The notes: a model not told the origin generated them from the letters alone. DNA of 41,045 nt from Marinomonas arctica (GCF_003259225.1 NZ_QHJF01000039.1:1-41045), one strand, 5' to 3'; positions 25,489 through 35,937 are shown, counted from the stretch's first letter. Translations and numbers: made by a program.

Positions 25489-25536
25489 AGGTTTACGATT
25501 TTTCCATTTACAGGTGTAAACGAGGTTTACGATTTT
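25489..25536. promoter_or_regulatory. GTTTAC repeat cluster, candidate enhancer (UAS)
   Basis: The 14-mer AGGTTTACGATTTT occurs at 25489-25502 and 25523-25536. GTAAAC (25516-25521) and GTTTAC (25525-25530) also form an inverted repeat with a 3-base centre. The cluster lies about 95-140 bp upstream of the predicted sigma-54 start, the usual distance for an enhancer-binding protein. It also overlaps the ribosome-binding site and start codon of the divergent kinase gene, so it could mediate autoregulation. Confidence 0.5.
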
Positions 25537-27451
25537 GACGCTTTCCTTGATGTTTGAAGTCGCCATGCTGGTGAACAGTGTATGTGGTGTATTGGTCGCC
25601 GTTTGGTTATTGTGGCGGGCACGAAAGCAAAGTGACCTACAAGCGTTGGCAGGCTTTGCTATCATGATGGCTATTTGGTGTTTTGGGCATGTGGTTTTAT
25701 TTCAAGGCTATGAGCAAATTGGTATTCATATCATTCTTGCTAACCCATTAATGCCGACCTTCTTCTTGCACTTTGCGATTCGTTTTGTGAACTCTGGCTC
25801 AGTGAAAGAACCGATGCTAGAGCGCTTATATCAAGTGGTGCCTTGGTTTTACCTGACCAGTTTCGTAGTGGTTTTACAGAGCTGGTGGATTGGTGCCGGC
25901 GATGCGATTAGCACCTTAGAGACACGTTCATTTTTCATTTTTACCGAAGCGGGGGCTTGGAATCTCGCCTACACCGTGTTGATTGGCATCTTGGCTCATG
26001 GTGTACTGCTGTTTGGTTGGTATCGGCATTCTGGTAACAAGAAACGCTCCATTTTGGCCATGTTCGGTGTTGGTGCTTGGGGCTTATTGTTGGCGACCAG
26101 TTTTGTGTTTCCCTCCTTTGGTATCAGTTGGTTTCCTTACCCTATGTTGCTGCTGCCAACTTATTTATTGTTGTTGGTTTACGCGGTGGTGCGCTACCAG
26201 ATTTTATCGGTTAATGCGTTTGCCAATCGAGCCTTGCTTTGGGTGGCCATGATGCTGGTGATTCTCTGTGTCATCGCGGTGATCAGTGTGGTGTCTGGTC
26301 GCCTTGGTTTGCAGGCGTTAGCCAATGTGCCAGGTTGGCAGTTGTGGCTGTATTCCTTGTTGATCTTGGTTGTCGCCGCGGTCATTTATCAGCCGTTGAG
26401 TCGCTTGGTATCGCGGCTTATTTATCCCGGTGCGTCATTGAACGAAGCGGTATTGGATACCTGGTCAACGCAATTAAAAGAGGCGCATGATTGGCCGCAA
26501 TTGACCACCATTGGTGAGCGTTTACTTTCTCTGCAGATAAGACGCAGTGTGGCGATTCAGTTGCAACGGACTGCTTACCCAATGAAAGAGCAAGATGATG
26601 TTTTAGCAATACGAGTGTCTCGATCCGAGTCGGATTGGCACTTTGTTTTGATCGGTTGGGAGGATGCCAGCCCTGGGATGCGTTTGACAGCGGAGGTGTT
26701 TGCCTCTTTATTTTCGACCAGCTGTGGCTTGCTTGAGCGGTCGTTGGCCTTAGCGGTGGCGGAACGAAAACGCATGGATGAACAGCACTTGGTCGAACTG
26801 GGCAGTTTATCTGCGGCCATGGCCCACGAGTTACGTAATCCTTTGAACATTATTTCCATGGCGGCCTATGACGCGCCAGCTGAAACGCGTCAGCATATTC
26901 AGACTCAGCTAAAACGCGCGGATCGGTTAGTGAGCGATATGTTGGTCTATTCCGGTGGCTTGACGTTGCAAGTCGTTGTCACGCCTTTACGCTCTTTAAT
27001 AGCGAGTATTCTGGCGCAAGCTCAGCTAGAGGGTATGGCGTTTGAGCTTGATATCGATGAAGCGATTGAGTTGGATGCTGACCCGCAACGACTCCAACAG
27101 GTGTTTATTAATCTCATCGATAATGCCGTGTCTTTTTTGCGCAATATGCCAGAGGGCAAGTTATCCATTGAAGCCAAAGAAGAAGATCAGCAGATCGTTA
27201 TCCAAGTGCATAATAATGGGCCAGCCATCGACCCAAGCCTGCAAGGTGAGGCCTTGTTCCAGCCCTTTGTCACCAAGCGAGCGGGTGGCAGTGGTCTTGG
27301 CTTAGCGATTGTGCGTCGTATTGTTGATGCCCATGGAGGAAAAATTAGACACCGTTCTGATTCGGCTTGGCCGGTGACCTTCGAGCTTATTTTGCCTCGC
27401 CACTTTTCTGGCGTTGCGATTTCAAACAGAGAATTCCATGACACAAAATAA
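25535..27451 (+). CDS. Membrane-bound histidine kinase (7TM-type N-terminus, NtrB-like core)
   Basis: A 638-residue kinase. The N-terminus has about seven hydrophobic helices (roughly 5-225), two more at about 233-253 and 268-286, then a GAF-like linker. The H-box SLSAAMAHELRNPL contains His431, and the ATPase domain has INLIDNAVSF and GGSGLGLAI. There is no large periplasmic domain, so the signal is probably membrane-borne. The most likely start is TTG 25535, nine bases after GAGG; ATG 25550 lies 24 bases from that site. Translation overlaps the regulator gene by 14 bases. Divergence from the oxidase operon suggests respiratory sensing. Confidence 0.88.
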   Translation: MTLSLMFEVAMLVNSVCGVLVAVWLLWRARKQSDLQALAGFAIMMAIWCFGHVVLFQGYEQIGIHIILANPLMPTFFLHFAIRFVNSGSVKEPMLERLYQVVPWFYLTSFVVVLQSWWIGAGDAISTLETRSFFIFTEAGAWNLAYTVLIGILAHGVLLFGWYRHSGNKKRSILAMFGVGAWGLLLATSFVFPSFGISWFPYPMLLLPTYLLLLVYAVVRYQILSVNAFANRALLWVAMMLVILCVIAVISVVSGRLGLQALANVPGWQLWLYSLLILVVAAVIYQPLSRLVSRLIYPGASLNEAVLDTWSTQLKEAHDWPQLTTIGERLLSLQIRRSVAIQLQRTAYPMKEQDDVLAIRVSRSESDWHFVLIGWEDASPGMRLTAEVFASLFSTSCGLLERSLALAVAERKRMDEQHLVELGSLSAAMAHELRNPLNIISMAAYDAPAETRQHIQTQLKRADRLVSDMLVYSGGLTLQVVVTPLRSLIASILAQAQLEGMAFELDIDEAIELDADPQRLQQVFINLIDNAVSFLRNMPEGKLSIEAKEEDQQIVIQVHNNGPAIDPSLQGEALFQPFVTKRAGGSGLGLAIVRRIVDAHGGKIRHRSDSAWPVTFELILPRHFSGVAISNREFHDTK

Positions 27452-28802
27452 AATATTACTGATTGACGATGAACCCGCGTTTCGTGAATTGGCGAGCCGT
27501 TGGTTGGCGAAGCAAGATTACCATGTTAAAACCGCGGGTAGCTTAGACGACGCCCGAGGTGCATTGGCATCGTTTGATGCGGATTTGGTGCTATTAGACT
27601 TGTCTATGCCACCGCATTTTGATCCGCAAGTGACTTTGGATGCGATGGACGATTTTGCGGGTCGTCCGGTGATTATTATTACCGGCCACGCGGATCGGGA
27701 TTTGGCTCTAAAAGCCATTGAACTTGGCGCATGGGACTTTATTGCCAAGCCCATTGATCCTGATATGTTGGCGGTGGTGGTGCGTCGAGCGATCACCAAA
27801 ACCACCTTAGAGCGAGAGCTGACTCAGCTCAAGCAAGCCAGTCATTCGCCTCAAGGCGCGTCGGCTTACATTGGCCATTCGGTCAGTTCACAAAAGGTCA
27901 GGGCGCTGGTGGAGCGCATTGCACCAACCGACGTGCGGGTGTTGGTCACGGGGCCATCGGGTACGGGGAAAGAAGTGATTTCACGCACCTTACATGACTT
28001 GAGTCATCGCGCGGACAAGCCGTTTGTTTCGGTGCATTGCGGCGCGATTCCGGCGGATTTATTAGAAAGCGAACTGTTCGGTTACGTGAAAGGCGCGTTT
28101 ACTGGGGCGGAAAAAGACAAAATTGGCCTATTGAGTTTGGCTGATGGCGGTACCTTGTTCTTGGATGAAATTGGTGAAATGCCGTTGGCGATGCAAGTGA
28201 AATTACTACGAGTGCTGCAAGAAGGTACCTTCTTCCCTGTTGGCGGGCGAGAGCAGAAATACATCGATATTCGTGTGATTTCCGCGACCAACGCTGACTT
28301 ACTTGAGAAAGTCCGAGAAGGCGGCTTCCGAGAGGACCTGTATTACCGAATCAAAGGCGTCAACATTGAAACTCAAGCGCTAGCGGAGCGGCTAGAAGAT
28401 GTCCCCGTACTGCTACAGTCATTTTTACAGCGTTTGCAGAACCAGCAATTCAAGTCACTACAACTCAGTCCTGAAGCCGTGCAATGGTTTCGAGATCAGT
28501 CATGGCCAGGCAATGTTCGAGAGTTGAAAAACGCCCTAGAAAGCGTCGCGTCTATTTGCTCACAAAATCGCATCACCATGGAAGATATCCAGCTGTTATA
28601 TCCAAGTAGTGAGTCTGTTCGTCAAACCATGGCAAGCTTACCAACGAGCGACGCCTCATTAGATGAACAAGTCCGCGACCTTGAGATTCGACTGATTAAC
28701 CAAGCCTTAGAAAAAAGCCAAGGCAACCGCACCCAAGCCGCCAAACAACTGGGTATTTCACGACAAGGGCTGATTAAGAAAATAGAGCGATATGGGTTGT
28801 AG
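27438..28802 (+). CDS. NtrC-family sigma-54-dependent response regulator
   Basis: A 454-residue enhancer-binding protein. The receiver domain has the acidic pair at 10-11 and phospho-acceptor Asp54 in VLLDLSMPP. The AAA+ domain shows Walker A GPSGTGKE, the sigma-54 contact motif GAFTGA, Walker B GGTLFLDEIGEM and an arginine-finger region FREDLYYR. A C-terminal Fis-type helix-turn-helix reads NRTQAAKQLGISRQGLIKKI. It should activate sigma-54 promoters after phosphorylation by the upstream kinase; the closest match is in front of the divergent bd oxidase. ATG 27438 is chosen, with a weak GAGAA upstream and coupling to the kinase. Confidence 0.93.
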   Translation: MTQNKILLIDDEPAFRELASRWLAKQDYHVKTAGSLDDARGALASFDADLVLLDLSMPPHFDPQVTLDAMDDFAGRPVIIITGHADRDLALKAIELGAWDFIAKPIDPDMLAVVVRRAITKTTLERELTQLKQASHSPQGASAYIGHSVSSQKVRALVERIAPTDVRVLVTGPSGTGKEVISRTLHDLSHRADKPFVSVHCGAIPADLLESELFGYVKGAFTGAEKDKIGLLSLADGGTLFLDEIGEMPLAMQVKLLRVLQEGTFFPVGGREQKYIDIRVISATNADLLEKVREGGFREDLYYRIKGVNIETQALAERLEDVPVLLQSFLQRLQNQQFKSLQLSPEAVQWFRDQSWPGNVRELKNALESVASICSQNRITMEDIQLLYPSSESVRQTMASLPTSDASLDEQVRDLEIRLINQALEKSQGNRTQAAKQLGISRQGLIKKIERYGL

Positions 28803-28899
28803 AACGAGCTTAATCGTTTTACATAGATTCTTTGATTAAGGTCAGTATTTTTTAATCATTTTGTTACTTTCAGTGTAAAAATTGTTTTGTTTTTGTCAT

Positions 28900-28926
28900 T
28901 AACTGCGGTGTAGTATCTGACGATAA
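28900..28926 (+). promoter_or_regulatory. Possible sigma-28 (FliA) promoter of the chemoreceptor gene
   Basis: GACGATAA (28919-28926) matches the flagellar -10 element GCCGATAA in seven of eight positions. A TAAC-containing -35 (28900-28907) lies at the exact 11-base spacing, but only its first bases match TAAAGTTT. Chemoreceptor genes are common FliA targets. Confidence 0.4.
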
Positions 28927-28959
28927 CTTTACAATAAAAAACATAATAAGGATGTTATT

Positions 28960-30888
28960 ATGAAGTGGCAAAGTCTATCCGTTAGAAGTCGCATGTTCTC
29001 TGTTCTTGCAGTGTTGCTGGTTGCCAGTACGGTGGTCTCAGTAAGTACTCAAGCACTTTCCACGCTAGATACAGAGTTAGAACAGTTAAAAAAAGAAGTA
29101 TTACCCACCCATCTAAGTAATCTAGCCTCACAAATCAGTAATGAAATTACCCCCTTAATTACCGCCTCTCATCTCATGACAAACGACAATTTTGTTGAAG
29201 ACTGGGTTCGCAAAGGCGCAGCGGATAATCAGATTTCATTTATAGAAGCTAAGCTGAAATCCGTGAAAGACATCGCGGGCAGTGACTCGACCTTTTATGT
29301 TTTAAATGGCCCAAATGGTTTGGAATATTTTGGCTATGAGAAAAACTTTTTTAGAACGCTGCTACCAGATTATCCTTATAAAGAGTTCTATCCGAATTTT
29401 TTGGCCACAGGCCATGATTATGAGTTGAATTTACAGTATGAAAATCAAATACTGTTTATTAACTATCGTAGCAATGCAGTGGATCTAAATACCAATAAAC
29501 CCTATTCAGTCGCTGGGCTTGGAATTAAAGCGGACAAGCTGATTAATATGGTTCAGAAGCTCAAGGTAGGTCCGCAGGGACGCGCTATGTTGGTAACAAG
29601 CAATGGTGTGATTCAAGCAAAAGGTGATTCTTCCTTTATGGATAGGATCGAGAAAAGTCATATTTCTAGTTTGTTGAATAACAAAAGCGACCTAGTTATT
29701 GATGATGTGATGATTAACGAACAGGTTTATTATCTGGGGTCATTATGGGTACCAGTATTAGATAGGTTTATTATGCTCGTGGTGCCGAAACAGCAGATCA
29801 TGGCACCGATTTATAAACAGCTCCAGAAGGCGTTTCTCTACTCTGTTGTCTTTATTTTGATTTCACTGCTCATTCTTCATTTTGTGATTGGCTCTTTGAC
29901 TCGTCCTATTGTGGCGATTGGTAAGGACGTTCGTTATGTGTCTGATAATTTAGATCTTAATTATCAGATCAAGAGTTCTGATAAAGCGGAAATTGGTGCT
30001 TTGGCTGGCGCAGTTAACTCCTTGTTGCGGACTTTAAAGGGCTCATTAATGGCGGTGAACGATGCTGTTAAAACGACAGATGGTGCAATTGAAGGTTTGA
30101 ACCAGCAAGTTGATGAGCTTTCTAAAGCGTCGGAAGCAGAGAAACAGTCTATAGGACAAATTGCTTCTGCGACTCAGGATATTACTGAGCAGAGCGCTCA
30201 GGTCAAAGATTTGGCAACAAGAGCGGGAGAGTTGTCTGATCAAAGTAATGCGGAGCTTCAGCAGGCTAACAAAGAAGTTCAGAGTAGCTTGGTGTTTTTG
30301 CAAGCTTTAGAAGTCGATATGACGCAAAGTAAAACCAGCCTGACTGAGCTGAATGAAAATATAGAAAAGATTGTTTCCGTGTTGAACGTTATTAGTTCTA
30401 TTTCTGAGCAGACTAATTTGCTTGCTCTAAATGCGGCCATAGAAGCGGCTCGTGCTGGCGAACATGGTCGAGGATTCGCTGTTGTGTCGGATGAAGTTCG
30501 CATGCTGTCTCAACGCACGAGCGAATCGACCAATGAGATACAGAGTATTATTTCACAGTTGCGAGCCGCATCGACTCAAGTTACCTCACAAATGGACGTG
30601 GCGTGTGAAAAAAGCATTCAGACGCTGGGCAGTCAAAAGCTGGTCTCCGAAAAAGTTATGGCCCTTGATGCTTTCTTGCAGCAATTGTTTGAGATGAATG
30701 AACAGGTGGCTGAGCGGGCCGGCATCCAAAATGCGTCGGTTGCAGACATTAATCAGCATTTATCCATGTTGGCCGCGCAAAGTGAACAGACCGTCGAATT
30801 ATTTCATCAAAGCCGAGCGGCAACCAATGCCATTGGCGAAGAGATGAGACACCTAAAAGACAAAGTCGAGCTGTTCAAAGTGACTTGA
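28960..30888 (+). CDS. Methyl-accepting chemotaxis protein with a Cache-type sensor
   Basis: A 642-residue chemoreceptor. TM1 is at about 13-30, a periplasmic ligand domain of about 250 residues has a dCACHE-like pattern ([38 protein letters not shown]), TM2 is at about 285-310, then HAMP and a long signalling coiled coil. The hairpin tip reads [28 protein letters not shown], which contacts CheA and CheW. No CheR-tethering pentapeptide is visible at the C-terminus. The ligand is unknown; dCACHE receptors often bind amino acids or organic acids. AAGGA lies seven bases before the ATG. Confidence 0.93.
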   Translation: MKWQSLSVRSRMFSVLAVLLVASTVVSVSTQALSTLDTELEQLKKEVLPTHLSNLASQISNEITPLITASHLMTNDNFVEDWVRKGAADNQISFIEAKLKSVKDIAGSDSTFYVLNGPNGLEYFGYEKNFFRTLLPDYPYKEFYPNFLATGHDYELNLQYENQILFINYRSNAVDLNTNKPYSVAGLGIKADKLINMVQKLKVGPQGRAMLVTSNGVIQAKGDSSFMDRIEKSHISSLLNNKSDLVIDDVMINEQVYYLGSLWVPVLDRFIMLVVPKQQIMAPIYKQLQKAFLYSVVFILISLLILHFVIGSLTRPIVAIGKDVRYVSDNLDLNYQIKSSDKAEIGALAGAVNSLLRTLKGSLMAVNDAVKTTDGAIEGLNQQVDELSKASEAEKQSIGQIASATQDITEQSAQVKDLATRAGELSDQSNAELQQANKEVQSSLVFLQALEVDMTQSKTSLTELNENIEKIVSVLNVISSISEQTNLLALNAAIEAARAGEHGRGFAVVSDEVRMLSQRTSESTNEIQSIISQLRAASTQVTSQMDVACEKSIQTLGSQKLVSEKVMALDAFLQQLFEMNEQVAERAGIQNASVADINQHLSMLAAQSEQTVELFHQSRAATNAIGEEMRHLKDKVELFKVT

Positions 30889-30905
30889 TGCAAGCTAATG
30901 ATCGG

Positions 30906-30939
30906 AATCAAGCCTAGTTGATTATTAGGCTTGATTTTA
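30906..30939. terminator. Bidirectional terminator between the chemoreceptor gene and xseA
   Basis: A perfect 11-bp stem (30906-30916 with 30926-30936) with a 9-base loop and a T run. It lies between convergent genes and can serve both. Confidence 0.85.
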
Positions 30940-30965
30940 TGGGCTTTAATAAGAGCAGATTAATA

Positions 30966-32306
30966 TCAGTTGTCTGTTACCTCACACGAAATAATTCCAT
31001 CCTGAACTCTTACCGAAATAGCGTCGCCTTTTTCAACGTCCTTAATGGAGCGAATCACTTGCTTGTCTTTGGAGGCAATGGCGTAGCCTCTAGCTAAGGT
31101 ATTCAGTGGGCTGACGAGGTTTAACTTGTCGATGATACGAGCAAAGGCGGTTTGCTTGTTGGTCAAGGTGTTATTGAGCGCACGAGCAAGGCGAGCGTCG
31201 ATGTCTTTGAGCTTTTGTCTGTCCTGATCGATACGGCGAGTCGGGCTGTTTCTTTCAAGTCGATGGGCCAAATTCGCGGTTTGGGCTTGTTTCTCCAACA
31301 CCTTGCGCTGCATGCTTTGTTGCAAACGGCGTTTGAGTTGTTCAAGTTGATTCTGTTGTTGCTCTATTCGCTCTTTTGGGTGGCGAATACGTTTGGTCAT
31401 GAAGTCGAGCTGTTGTTGGCATTGTTCGAGAATGCGTGACATACGTCGAACCAGTTGTTTCTCTTGTTGCTCTATTTGTCGAATTAATTGATGGCGATCG
31501 GGGCTTAATAATTCCGCTGCCGCCGTTGGTGTGGCAGCGCGGACATCAGCGACAAAATCCGCAATGGTGAAGTCTGTCTCATGACCCACAGCCGACACAA
31601 TCGGCGTGTTGGCGGCAAAGATAGCACGCGCCAATGTTTCGTCATTGAAGCTCCATAAATCTTCCAATGAACCGCCACCGCGACCGAGAATAATGGCGTC
31701 AAAGTGGCCGCTGCCATCGGCTCGCTGTAATTGTCTTAGAATGTTTTTGGCGGCATCTTGGCCTTGTACTAAAGAGGGCAGGATGGTTAGCTCAGTTAAC
31801 GGAAAACGACGACGAAAGGCGATAATCATATCGCGAACCGCAGCGCCAACCGGTGAGGTGATAATGGCAACACGCTCAGGCTTGGTGGGCAGTGGTTTTT
31901 TGTGTTCAGGTGCGAACAGGCCTTCGGCTTGTAAGCTGTTTTTTAATCGCTCAAACGCTTGTTGTAATGCGCCTTCACCCGCAGACTCCATGCCTTCAAC
32001 ACTGAGCTGACAGTCACCTCGTGGGCCATAAAAGGTGACGCGCGCGCGTAAGCGAACCATGTCGCCATCTTTGGGCTTGAAGCGTACCGCGGCATTTTTG
32101 CCTTTGAACATGGCGCAGCGAATTTGCGCTTTGTCATCCTTGAGGGAAAAGTACCAATGACCCGAGCTTGGTTTGGCGAGATTGGAAATTTCTCCTTCTA
32201 CCAGAATCCACGGTAAGCTTGCTTCAAGTAACTGTTGTATCTGTCTATTTAGCTGTGAGACGGTAAAAGCCGTTTCTTGTGAAGCCGAAGTTGTAAAATT
32301 TTTCAT
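30966..32306 (-). CDS. xseA: Exodeoxyribonuclease VII large subunit
   Basis: A 446-residue protein close to the 456 residues of E. coli XseA. The N-terminal OB-fold reads VSQLNRQIQQLLE, then WILVEGEISNLAKPSSGHWYF. The nuclease domain shows ITSPVGAAVRDMI, LGRGGGSLEDLWSFNDE and SAVGHETDFTIADFVAD, followed by a long Gln/Arg-rich coiled coil and a C-terminal LARGYAIA segment. With XseB it degrades single-stranded DNA into oligonucleotides. ATG 32306 is preferred to an upstream TTG because it has GAGAGA nearby and fits family length. It is divergent from guaB, as in many gammaproteobacteria. Confidence 0.95.
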   Translation of the reverse strand: MKNFTTSASQETAFTVSQLNRQIQQLLEASLPWILVEGEISNLAKPSSGHWYFSLKDDKAQIRCAMFKGKNAAVRFKPKDGDMVRLRARVTFYGPRGDCQLSVEGMESAGEGALQQAFERLKNSLQAEGLFAPEHKKPLPTKPERVAIITSPVGAAVRDMIIAFRRRFPLTELTILPSLVQGQDAAKNILRQLQRADGSGHFDAIILGRGGGSLEDLWSFNDETLARAIFAANTPIVSAVGHETDFTIADFVADVRAATPTAAAELLSPDRHQLIRQIEQQEKQLVRRMSRILEQCQQQLDFMTKRIRHPKERIEQQQNQLEQLKRRLQQSMQRKVLEKQAQTANLAHRLERNSPTRRIDQDRQKLKDIDARLARALNNTLTNKQTAFARIIDKLNLVSPLNTLARGYAIASKDKQVIRSIKDVEKGDAISVRVQDGIISCEVTDN

Positions 32307-32325
32307 CAATCTCTCGTGGTTTTGA

Positions 32326-32354
32326 TTTACCGAGTGCAACTATTGGAGTAGAAT
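32326..32354 (+). promoter_or_regulatory. Possible guaB promoter
   Basis: TTTACC (32326-32331) and TAGAAT (32349-32354) are separated by 17 bases and lie 45 bp before the guaB start. The -10 matches five of six consensus positions and the -35 four of six. Confidence 0.4.
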
Positions 32355-32399
32355 TACTTGCCATCTTAACACCCTTGTTGGCATTGGAAACTCCCCATT

Positions 32400-33866
32400 A
32401 TGTTACGAATCGTGCAAGAAGCTTTAACGTTTGACGACGTATTGCTCATCCCCGGCTATTCCGAAGTTCTTCCTAAGGATGTTAGCCTCAAAACGAAAAT
32501 CACTAAAGACATTGAGCTGAATATTCCGCTTATTTCTTCGGCGATGGATACTGTTACTGAACATCGCATGGCGATTGCTCTGGCTCAAGAAGGTGGCATA
32601 GGCATTGTGCACAAAAACTTGACCATTGAAGAGCAAGCTCGTGAAGTGCGTCGTGTGAAAAAATTCGAAAGCGGCATCGTCCGTGATCTTGTTACCATCA
32701 ATCCAGAAGCGAGCGTTAAAGAGCTAATGGAATTGACAGCAGCGAATAGCATCTCAAGTGTACCTGTTGTTCAAGGTTCAGACTTGGTTGGTATCGTAAC
32801 GAGTCGTGATGTGCGCTTTGTCAAAGATTACGACAAAAAAGTCGCTGACATTATGACACCAAAAGATCGCCTTGTTACTGCGCTTGAAGGGGCATCTTCT
32901 GGCTCCATCCGCAAATTGTTGCATGAAAATCGCATTGAAAAAGTGTTGATTGTGAATGAGCAATTTGAATTACGTGGTATGGTAACGGTAACGGATTTCA
33001 ACAAAGCCACCACCTTCCCGAACGCTTGTAAAGATGATCAAGGTCGTTTGCGTGTTGGTGCTGCTGTTGGTACGGGTGCGGATACTGCGGATCGCGTAAA
33101 AGCCTTGTCTGATGCGGGTGTCGACATTATCGTGGTTGATACAGCTCATGGTCATTCTAAAGGGGTTATTGATCGCGTTCGTTGGGTAAAAGAAAACTTC
33201 CCTCATATTCAAGTGATCGGTGGCAACATTGCGACAGCCGAAGCGGCAATCGCCCTTGCTGACGCTGGTGCGGATGGCGTGAAAGTCGGTATCGGTCCAG
33301 GCTCTATCTGTACCACTCGTATTGTTACAGGTGTGGGTGTTCCGCAAATTAGTGCGGTGGCGAATGTGGCTGAGGTGATGAACCCACGTGGTATTCCTGT
33401 TATCGCCGATGGCGGTGTGCGTTTTTCTGGCGACATTAGTAAAGCCATTGCAGCAGGCGCCAGTGTTATTATGGTTGGCGGTATTCTTGCTGGTACGGAC
33501 GAGGCTCCAGGTGAGGTTGTTTTGTTCCAAGGTCGTTCTTTTAAGGCGTACCGTGGTATGGGCTCGCTTGGTGCGATGTCTCAATCTCAGGGTTCAAGCG
33601 ATCGCTATTTCCAAGATTCAAGCAGCGTTGAGAAGCTTGTACCGGAAGGGATTGAAGGTCGCGTTCCTTCTAAAGGTCCGATGGCTGCGGTTGTTCATCA
33701 GTTGATGGGCGGAGTTCGCTCTTCAATGGGCTACACCGGCTCACCAGATATTGAGACAATGCGTACTAAAGCGCAGTTCTCAAAAATTACAGGCGCAGGT
33801 ATTCGTGAAAGTCATGTTCATGATGTAACGATTACAAAAGAAGCGCCAAATTATCACGTGGGTTAA
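32400..33866 (+). CDS. guaB: IMP dehydrogenase
   Basis: A 488-residue enzyme of standard length. It begins with the family-typical [22 protein letters not shown]-domain pair occupies about 90-210. The catalytic loop is [13 protein letters not shown] with its nucleophilic Cys, and [12 protein letters not shown] and [16 protein letters not shown] form the IMP and flap regions. It oxidises IMP to XMP with NAD, the first committed step of GMP synthesis. guaA follows 133 bp downstream after a hairpin, so the pair probably forms the guaBA operon with attenuation between. Confidence 0.98.
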   Translation: MLRIVQEALTFDDVLLIPGYSEVLPKDVSLKTKITKDIELNIPLISSAMDTVTEHRMAIALAQEGGIGIVHKNLTIEEQAREVRRVKKFESGIVRDLVTINPEASVKELMELTAANSISSVPVVQGSDLVGIVTSRDVRFVKDYDKKVADIMTPKDRLVTALEGASSGSIRKLLHENRIEKVLIVNEQFELRGMVTVTDFNKATTFPNACKDDQGRLRVGAAVGTGADTADRVKALSDAGVDIIVVDTAHGHSKGVIDRVRWVKENFPHIQVIGGNIATAEAAIALADAGADGVKVGIGPGSICTTRIVTGVGVPQISAVANVAEVMNPRGIPVIADGGVRFSGDISKAIAAGASVIMVGGILAGTDEAPGEVVLFQGRSFKAYRGMGSLGAMSQSQGSSDRYFQDSSSVEKLVPEGIEGRVPSKGPMAAVVHQLMGGVRSSMGYTGSPDIETMRTKAQFSKITGAGIRESHVHDVTITKEAPNYHVG

Positions 33867-33887
33867 TCGCGAGATAATTTGACACTG

Positions 33888-33920
33888 AGATGGGGCGTAC
33901 AACACGCCCCATCTTTATTT
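33888..33920 (+). terminator. Stem-loop between guaB and guaA
   Basis: An 11-bp stem (33888-33898 with 33904-33914) with a 5-base loop, followed by TTATTTAT. It could partly terminate guaB transcription. The interrupted T run makes full termination uncertain, and guaA may also have its own promoter in the following 80 bases. Confidence 0.65.
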
Positions 33921-33999
33921 ATCGCTCCAATTACTTATTAATTACGTCTGTCGCGAAGTATTTGATTCTTTATTGGCAGAGTGAAAGGAATGGCTAACA

Positions 34000-35577
34000 A
34001 TGTCGCAAGATATCCACGCTCATAAAATTCTTATTCTTGATTTCGGTTCTCAGTACACTCAGCTGATTGCGCGTCGCGTTCGTGAAATCGGTGTTTACTG
34101 TGAAGTTCGTGCTTTTGATATGGAAGATCAAGAGGTTATCGACTTCAACCCAAAAGGTATCATTCTTGCTGGTGGTCCTGAATCGGTTCCGGAACCGGGT
34201 TCTCCACGAGCTCCAGAAGCTGTGTTTACCATGGGCGTACCGGTATTTGGGATTTGTTACGGTATGCAAACCATGGCTGAGCAGTTGGGCGGTAAAGTTC
34301 AAGGTTCAGACATTCGTGAGTTTGGTTACGCGCAAATTCGTAAGCACGCAGGTCCAGCGTTGTTTGATGGCATTCAAGACCACATTGCCAATAACGGTGT
34401 GGCTTTGTTGGATGTTTGGATGAGCCATGGTGACAAAGTGGTCACTATGCCTAAAGATTTCTCTTTGATGGCATCGACTGATAGTTGTCCTATTGCCGCC
34501 ATGGCGAACGAAGCGAAGAAATTTTACGGTGTACAATTTCACCCAGAAGTAACGCATACGTTACAAGGTGGCCGCATTTTGTCTCGCTTTATCGTAGATA
34601 TTTGTGGTTGTGACACCTTGTGGACACCTGCCAACATTGCTCAAGACGCTATTGAGCGTATGCAAGAGCAAGTTGGTGATCGTAAAGTGTTATTGGCACT
34701 TTCTGGTGGCGTGGATTCGTCTGTGGTTGCTGCGCTGTTGCATAAAGCGATTGGCGATCAATTGACATGTGTATTTGTAGACAATGGCTTGCTTCGTCTG
34801 AACGAAGGCGATCAAGTGATGAAGATGTTCGCCGACAACATGGGTGTGAAAGTTATCCGTGTTGATGCGGAAGACTTGTTCCTTGGTAAGCTGGCTGGTG
34901 AGTCGGACCCAGAGAAGAAGCGTAAGATTATTGGTAATACCTTTATCGACGTCTTTGATACAGAAGCTACTAAATTAACGGATGTAGACTTCCTTGCACA
35001 AGGAACTATCTACCCAGACGTGATCGAATCTGCAGCGTCTAAAACAGGTAAAGCGCACGTTATCAAATCTCACCACAACGTGGGTGGTCTTCCTGAAGAC
35101 ATGCAATTTCAGTTGGTAGAGCCACTTCGCGAATTGTTTAAAGACGAAGTGCGTAAGCTAGGTCTAGAGCTAGGTCTTCCTTACGACATGGTTTACCGTC
35201 ATCCGTTCCCAGGACCCGGTCTTGGTGTGCGTATCTTGGGTGAAGTGAAAAAAGAATACGCTGACATTCTTCGTCGTGCGGATGCTATCTTCATCGAAGA
35301 GTTGCGTAAATCTGGTTGGTATGACAAAACAAGCCAAGCTTTTGCCGTTTTCTTGCCGGTTAAATCGGTTGGCGTAGTGGGTGATGGCCGTCGTTACGAA
35401 TACGTCGTTGCACTTCGTGCCGTTGAAACCATCGATTTCATGACAGCGCGTTGGGCTCACCTTCCTTACGAATTGCTAGAAACCGTATCTGGTCGCATCA
35501 TCAACGAAATCGAACACATTTCTCGTGTGACTTACGATGTATCGTCTAAGCCACCGGCGACGATTGAGTGGGAATGA
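34000..35577 (+). CDS. guaA: GMP synthase (glutamine-hydrolysing)
   Basis: A 525-residue enzyme identical in length class to E. coli GuaA. The N-terminal glutamine amidotransferase domain has the GICYGMQ nucleophile and the QFHPEV catalytic His-Glu. The ATP pyrophosphatase domain shows the P-loop LSGGVDSSV, and the C-terminal dimerisation domain contains [16 protein letters not shown] and ends in PPATIEWE. It converts XMP to GMP using glutamine and ATP. AAGGA lies about ten bases before the ATG. Confidence 0.98.
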   Translation: MSQDIHAHKILILDFGSQYTQLIARRVREIGVYCEVRAFDMEDQEVIDFNPKGIILAGGPESVPEPGSPRAPEAVFTMGVPVFGICYGMQTMAEQLGGKVQGSDIREFGYAQIRKHAGPALFDGIQDHIANNGVALLDVWMSHGDKVVTMPKDFSLMASTDSCPIAAMANEAKKFYGVQFHPEVTHTLQGGRILSRFIVDICGCDTLWTPANIAQDAIERMQEQVGDRKVLLALSGGVDSSVVAALLHKAIGDQLTCVFVDNGLLRLNEGDQVMKMFADNMGVKVIRVDAEDLFLGKLAGESDPEKKRKIIGNTFIDVFDTEATKLTDVDFLAQGTIYPDVIESAASKTGKAHVIKSHHNVGGLPEDMQFQLVEPLRELFKDEVRKLGLELGLPYDMVYRHPFPGPGLGVRILGEVKKEYADILRRADAIFIEELRKSGWYDKTSQAFAVFLPVKSVGVVGDGRRYEYVVALRAVETIDFMTARWAHLPYELLETVSGRIINEIEHISRVTYDVSSKPPATIEWE

Positions 35578-35617
35578 TTCAGCTAATTACGCTTTAACTG
35601 GATAAATAGAAACACTT

Positions 35618-35648
35618 AAAAACCCGCTTCATTTGAAGCGGGTTTTTT
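35618..35648 (+). terminator. guaA terminator
   Basis: AAAAACCCGCTTC (35618-35630) and GAAGCGGGTTTTT (35635-35647) form a 13-bp stem with an ATTT loop, followed by T. It ends the guaBA transcription unit. Confidence 0.9.
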
Positions 35649-35937
35649 GTTGTCTAACGGCCAAATCATTTGGCATTGTCTAGCCGCTTCAAGCACGGTT
35701 TGACCGTAGTATTTAGGTATGACAGTTAACGAGCCTGAGTAAAAGGTTTAGCTCTCATTAGAGCAGTGCGTTATGTCGCTGATTTGGTCAATAACGCCCA
35801 TTTCTATCATAAAGAGCGTCTTTTCGTCTTAGGAATTACCAGTTAGTATGATTGGTCTAAGTAAATATCAAGGTTTTTAATATATTCTTCAGCTCTTCTG
35901 TGGCTGAAGTTGTGAGCAGGGAGTTCCGTAAGTCGCA
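35649..35937. other. Gene-free stretch before the winged-helix regulator
   Basis: No coding frame or RNA gene is supported. The end is AT-rich and presumably holds the promoter of the regulator gene. This marks the left edge of the block of unusual genes that lies between guaA and sfsA. Confidence 0.4.

Noticed and set aside
32970..33584. A 204-codon frame antisense to guaB
   Set aside because: Its product is Thr/Asn/His-rich, the usual shadow of a biased coding strand, and guaB is a certain gene.
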